DNA from: Bythopirellula sp041737835
GTDB lineage: Bacteria; Planctomycetota; Planctomycetia; Pirellulales; Lacipirellulaceae
Strand: one strand, 5' to 3'
DNA length: 64,000 bases
NCBI GenBank assembly: GCA_041737835.1
Contig: JBGSQY010000072.1
The translations under genes were made by a program, and so were the position numbers. Under the pieces are notes generated by a model. It searched no databases. It saw only the letters and a program-made list of their open reading frames with translations, and was not told where the DNA came from. This document shows positions 60,358-64,000 of this stretch, piece after piece. Within the stretch, counting starts at the first letter, position 1; each line of letters begins with the position of its first letter.

Positions 60358-62001
60358 CTACTCCACGAACCGAATCTCCCGACCCGATGCATCTTCGCAC
60401 TCGATTTTCAAGAATTCCGGCGAAACGTCTTCCCGGCTCAAGACCTGAACTTGCAGGTTGTATTCGTCTTCCATGCGAGTAAGCTCGCGGCGTTTGCGGT
60501 TGTTCAGGTAGTTGGCGACTTCTTCTTCGCAGGTCACCGACACGCGGGCAATTCGCTCATTGTGGGCACACATTAAGAGTTTGCGGATCACTTCAATCGC
60601 CATGCTTTCGGCCGACTTCACCAACCCCGAGCCGGTACACGACGGGCATTCCTTGTAAACGCTACGCCGCAGACTGGGACGGATGCGCTGCCGCGTCATT
60701 TCGATCAAACCAAACGGGCTCGTCCGTAAAATCTTCGTCCGCGCGCGATCCCGCTTCACCGCGTCACGCAGCGTGCGCTCCACCGTGCGGCGATGCCGTT
60801 CTTTCCGCATGTCGATAAAATCGTTGACCACCACGCCGCCAAGGTCACGCAGTCGCAATTGCCGAGCAATTTCCTTGGCCGCGATTTGATTCAGCCGGAA
60901 TGCCGATTCCTCGGCCGAGCCGTCGGTGCGGAAGCTGCCGCTGTTGACGTCGATCGCCACGAGGGCCTCGGTTTGATCGATCACAATCGAACCGCCCCCC
61001 TTGAGTGGCACCTGTCGTTGATTGATCCGCGCGATCTCTTCGTCGAGCTTGTTCTTGTGGAACAACGGCTCCTTGCCCTCATAGAGAGTCAAACGATTGA
61101 CGTACCGCGGCATGACAATCTGCAAAAACTCTTTCGCCCGCTCATAGGCCTTCGGTTCATCGATCACAATGCTGTCGACTTCGTTCGTAAAGATGTCGCG
61201 GATCGTGCGAATGATCATGTCGCTTTCTTCGTAGATGTCGACCGGCCCGGTGGTCTTCTTGATCCGCCGTACGATCACCTTCCACAGCCGCAGCAGGTAT
61301 GCCAGATCGCGCGACAATTCTTTCTTGGTTCGGTCGGTCCCCGCGGTGCGGACGATGAACCCCAAGCCCTTGGGCGGATTCAGTTCGCGCAAGATATCCC
61401 GTAAGCGACGGCGGTCGCCATCGTCTTCAATTTTGCGCGACACACCGATTCGCCCCAGCGCTGGCATCAACACCAAATAGCGGCCTGGAATGCTGATATA
61501 AGTTGACAGCGTCGGGCCTTTCGTGCCGATCCCTTCTTTGATGACCTGCACGAGCACTTCATCGCCCCGGCGAAAGATCTCCTGAATCGGCGGCTTCACG
61601 CGCGGACGTACCCCTGGTTTGGCACGTCGCACTTGAGTTCCACCCCGGCCATTGCGGCTCTTTTCCGCGGGGCCGTCTTCGGTCCAATCTTCATCGTCGT
61701 CACTGCCGCCACCCTGCGAGCCATCGGCATCAATAAGCTTGGCGGGGTCGTAGCCACCCTGCCGAAAATACTGCGGCTCAACGTCGCTGATGTGCAGAAA
61801 CCCATTGCGACCGACCCCAAAATCGACGAACGCCGCTTGAATGCTGGGCTCGAGATTAACAATGCGGCCCTTATAGATATTGCCGACGTAATTATCCTGG
61901 CTGCTCCGTTCGACGTAGAGCTCTTCGAGCACATTGTCCTCGACGATCGCGATCCGGCATTCTTCCGGCTGGGCGACGTTGATCAACATCTCCTGTTTCA
62001 T
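60358..62001 (-). CDS. rng: Ribonuclease E/G family endoribonuclease
   Basis: 547 residues from the ATG at 62001. An S1-type RNA-binding domain (DNYVGNIYKGRIVNLEPSIQ, AAFVDFGVGRNGFLHISDVE) is interrupted by an acidic/basic insertion (GGGSDDDEDWTEDGPAEKSR) before its last strands. The catalytic domain has both Mg-binding aspartates, LVAIDVNSGSFR and GGVVVNDFIDMRKERHR, and the Zn-link motif CPSCTGSG. The C-terminus lacks the long degradosome scaffold of E. coli RNase E, so it is RNase G-like in length. Role: 5'-end-dependent mRNA decay and rRNA/tRNA processing in the cytoplasm. The ptsI gene lies upstream, 250 bases away, on the same strand. Confidence 0.95.
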   Translation of the reverse strand: MKQEMLINVAQPEECRIAIVEDNVLEELYVERSSQDNYVGNIYKGRIVNLEPSIQAAFVDFGVGRNGFLHISDVEPQYFRQGGYDPAKLIDADGSQGGGSDDDEDWTEDGPAEKSRNGRGGTQVRRAKPGVRPRVKPPIQEIFRRGDEVLVQVIKEGIGTKGPTLSTYISIPGRYLVLMPALGRIGVSRKIEDDGDRRRLRDILRELNPPKGLGFIVRTAGTDRTKKELSRDLAYLLRLWKVIVRRIKKTTGPVDIYEESDMIIRTIRDIFTNEVDSIVIDEPKAYERAKEFLQIVMPRYVNRLTLYEGKEPLFHKNKLDEEIARINQRQVPLKGGGSIVIDQTEALVAIDVNSGSFRTDGSAEESAFRLNQIAAKEIARQLRLRDLGGVVVNDFIDMRKERHRRTVERTLRDAVKRDRARTKILRTSPFGLIEMTRQRIRPSLRRSVYKECPSCTGSGLVKSAESMAIEVIRKLLMCAHNERIARVSVTCEEEVANYLNNRKRRELTRMEDEYNLQVQVLSREDVSPEFLKIECEDASGREIRFVE

Positions 62002-62220
62002 AACGTTTCTTTCTGATCCATGCGTCACGCATCCTCAACAGTGTGAGAGTTCCTTCGCAACGCGGGTGTTCTTGAATGTGGATGGCAAATGCGCGAAACG
62101 CAGGGCGCGCTTGCGTGCCTGGCGGAGTTTCCCGATGGGACAACTCGCCGGCGACGGGCCGTTCGTTTCTGGAAAAGAGATTTGCCATACACGCCACAGT
62201 ACTTGGTGTTGCTTGGTTGC

Positions 62221-62243
62221 CACTGCTGGCTTGTCCAGCAGTG
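62221..62243. repeat. Perfect hairpin repeat between ptsI and rng
   Basis: CACTGCTGG (62221-62229) and CCAGCAGTG (62235-62243) form nine perfect pairs around CTTGT. It lies directly after the ptsI stop. No T-run follows, so it is probably a REP-like or mRNA-stability element. Confidence 0.6.
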
Positions 62244-62250
62244 AATCGCC

Positions 62251-63993
62251 TCACAACGGTAATTCGGGAAAAACTTTATGCAGTTCTTCTTTCAGGTAAT
62301 TTTTTACGTCGCGCGCCGATTCCAACTTCAACACGTGCTCGGCGACCCGAACGCATTGATCCGTTGAAACGCTGCGACACACTCGTTTAATTTCAGGCAC
62401 GGCCGAAGGGGTCACGCTGAAACAGCGCATGCCCAATCCGACGAGCAACATCGTGTACAAAGGATTGCCACACATTTGCCCGCACATGCTGATCGGCACG
62501 TTATGCTGGTTGGCCGTGCGGACGGCCATTTCGATCATGCGGATCACAGCCGGATCGGCGGCCGTATAAAGGTTGGCCACGTCCTTATTGCTGCGATCCA
62601 CGGCTAAACAATACTGAATCAAGTCGTTCGTGCCGATGCTGAAGAAATCGACCTCGTCCACGAAACGATCCATCATCATGATCGCCGACGGCACTTCGAC
62701 CATCATGCCGACTTTCACGGCGCGGTCGAATGGCACGTTGGCTTCTTCCAAATCTTCCATCGCGTCGGCAAGCACCATGCGGGCCTGCCGTAGTTCCATG
62801 ATCGTGGCGATCAAAGGGAACATGATTCGCACTTCGCCGAGCGCGCTGGCTCGCAGAATGGCCCGCAACTGCGTGCGGAACAAATCTCGATTGCGAAGCG
62901 CGAGTCGAATACTCCGCAAACCCAAGAACGGGTTGCGTTCATCTTCGGGATCGGGCAGCGAACGCATCTTGTCCGCTCCCAGATCCAAAGTCCGCATCAC
63001 GACGGGCATATCCCCCATGGCTTGCACCACTTCGGCATACGCTTCGTAATGATTCTCTTCGCTGGGATCGTCATCGCGACCCAGATACAAAAACTCCGTG
63101 CGGTAGAGGCCGATCCCGTTGGCCCCGCGCTGTTTGCATTGCTCGACCTCGTGGGGAAATTCGATGTTCCCCATCAACTGCACGATTTGGCCGTCCTGCG
63201 TGATGGCTGGCAAATCGCGCAAGACCTCCAACTTCGCGGCAAGCGAACGCTGCTCTTCGACTTCGTGCCGATATTTGGCCAGCGTTTCCTCGTCGGGCCG
63301 CAGAATAATCTGCCCTTGGTCACCATCGATGATGACCGTATCGCCCCCCGACACGTCGGTGAGGAAGGGACCCACGCCGACAATCGCGGGGATGCCCATA
63401 CCTTCGGCCACGATCGCCGTGTGACTACCCGGGCCGCCAATTTCCGTGACCAACCCCAGCGCAAATCGCGGGTTCAAGCTTGCCGTTTCGCTCGGAGTCA
63501 TTTGATGCGCGAGCACCAACACCGGCGACGTAATGTTGGCCAGTTCTTCGCGGCTGCGTCCCAACAGATTTCGCAGAATCCGCTTCTCGATATCGAAAAT
63601 GTCGTTCGCTCGCTCGGCCATGTACTTGCCTTGCAGCGATTGAAACACTTTCGCATAGCGCCGCAGCGCGCGACTGACGGCATACTCGGGCGAATAATGC
63701 CGCACGCGAATCATTTCTTCGATTTCATCGTGCAGGCGCTGATCGCGGAGCATTTGCAGATGCGCGGAAAAGATGGCCGCGTAATCGTCGCCCAATTGTT
63801 CGGCGACGTGCTTGCGGTTCCGCTCGACTTCAGCCTCGGCCGCTTTGAAGGCTTTCCCCAGACGGAGGAGTTCTTCCTCGACCGCATCGCGCGGAAGGAA
63901 CCGCCGAGGAATGCGGAATCCCTCGTTGTCGAGTACCAAGGCCTCGCCTATGGCGATTCCCGGTGAGACGGCGATACCTTGCAGGCGTTCCAT
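62251..63993 (-). CDS. ptsI: Phosphoenolpyruvate-protein phosphotransferase (enzyme I)
   Basis: 580 residues, the usual enzyme I length, with no GAF domain (so not PtsP). It takes phosphate from PEP to HPr in the sugar phosphotransferase or regulatory chain. Landmarks: MERLQGIAVSPGIAIGEALV start, the phospho-His loop EIGGPGSHTAIVAEGMGIPA, GIGLYRTEFLYLGRDDDPSE, IMFPLIATIMELRQAR, DFFSIGTNDLIQYCLAVDRS and ISMCGQMCGNPLYTMLLVGL with the catalytic Cys. The His loop reads GGPGSH where classical enzyme I has GGRTSH. The start is seven bases from the window edge; the HPr gene would be outside. Other PTS components are not in the window. Confidence 0.95.
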   Translation of the reverse strand: MERLQGIAVSPGIAIGEALVLDNEGFRIPRRFLPRDAVEEELLRLGKAFKAAEAEVERNRKHVAEQLGDDYAAIFSAHLQMLRDQRLHDEIEEMIRVRHYSPEYAVSRALRRYAKVFQSLQGKYMAERANDIFDIEKRILRNLLGRSREELANITSPVLVLAHQMTPSETASLNPRFALGLVTEIGGPGSHTAIVAEGMGIPAIVGVGPFLTDVSGGDTVIIDGDQGQIILRPDEETLAKYRHEVEEQRSLAAKLEVLRDLPAITQDGQIVQLMGNIEFPHEVEQCKQRGANGIGLYRTEFLYLGRDDDPSEENHYEAYAEVVQAMGDMPVVMRTLDLGADKMRSLPDPEDERNPFLGLRSIRLALRNRDLFRTQLRAILRASALGEVRIMFPLIATIMELRQARMVLADAMEDLEEANVPFDRAVKVGMMVEVPSAIMMMDRFVDEVDFFSIGTNDLIQYCLAVDRSNKDVANLYTAADPAVIRMIEMAVRTANQHNVPISMCGQMCGNPLYTMLLVGLGMRCFSVTPSAVPEIKRVCRSVSTDQCVRVAEHVLKLESARDVKNYLKEELHKVFPELPL

Positions 63994-64000
63994 TGCGCCC

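Overview
The window reads as chromosomal DNA of a planctomycete, most likely a Pirellulales member. The evidence is family-level: an exported protein starting with the planctomycete LEDRRLLSA leader and ending in a dockerin-like GDFDGDGDVDGRDF segment, DUF1559-type and SHD1-type proteins, a PEP-CTERM protein, Cys-rich ECF and heavy-metal modules, and REP-like repeats with a resident RAYT. Housekeeping genes (rplU, class II nrdJ, RNase E/G, ptsI) are scattered among accessory genes. No rRNA, intact tRNA or CRISPR array was seen.

Layout. 0-2.7 kb: a cut-off lipoprotein, then a two-gene signalling unit that pairs a cobalamin-binding (CarH-like, Wx9EH) sensor with a GGDEF diguanylate cyclase. 2.65-4.57 kb: no convincing gene; possible structured RNA. 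4.6-18.5 kb: a heavy-metal (copper/silver type) efflux region on the minus strand with a P-type ATPase (frameshifted in its metal-binding N terminus), an ECF sigma factor with a Cys-rich tail, a metal-binding lipoprotein, a very large CusA-type RND pump, a CusB-type adaptor with extra metal-binding modules, two small secreted proteins (one very Cys-rich) and a metallopeptidase-like protein; a divergent TolC-type outer-membrane channel completes the tripartite pump.

19.3-29.5 kb: a 10.2-kb segment bounded by two perfect 44-bp direct repeats that are the 3' part of a tRNA-Lys(CTT) gene, i.e. attachment-site scars. Inside are an integrase stub, a partition-like small protein, a divergently organised catabolic cluster (GntR regulator, NagA-like, NagB-like, class III aminotransferase, DhnA/LsrF-like aldolase; opposite strand: ceramidase-fold amidase and FGGY kinase) with TGGTnnnnACCA operators, and a sialate O-acetylesterase remnant.

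30-52 kb: a PEP-CTERM protein, a hybrid histidine kinase overlapping a REC-GGDEF regulator, two big membrane-anchored DUF1559-type proteins, a GNAT enzyme, rplU followed by a hicBA toxin-antitoxin pair, an RsmC-like methyltransferase, a metallophosphatase, TspO, a giant MscS-type channel and a TAXI-type binding protein. 52-64 kb: nrdJ behind a candidate NrdR box, a Shedu-like nuclease gene embedded in REP-like repeats next to a RAYT, then a serpin whose reactive-centre loop is interrupted exactly at P1 by a Hint (intein-like) domain, then RNase E/G and ptsI.

Most striking points: the serpin-Hint-dockerin fusion (58.0-60.1 kb), the B12 photosensor-GGDEF pair, the tRNA-bounded catabolic island, the Shedu gene in the REP/RAYT neighbourhood, and the elaborated metal-efflux system with a CorE-like sigma factor.
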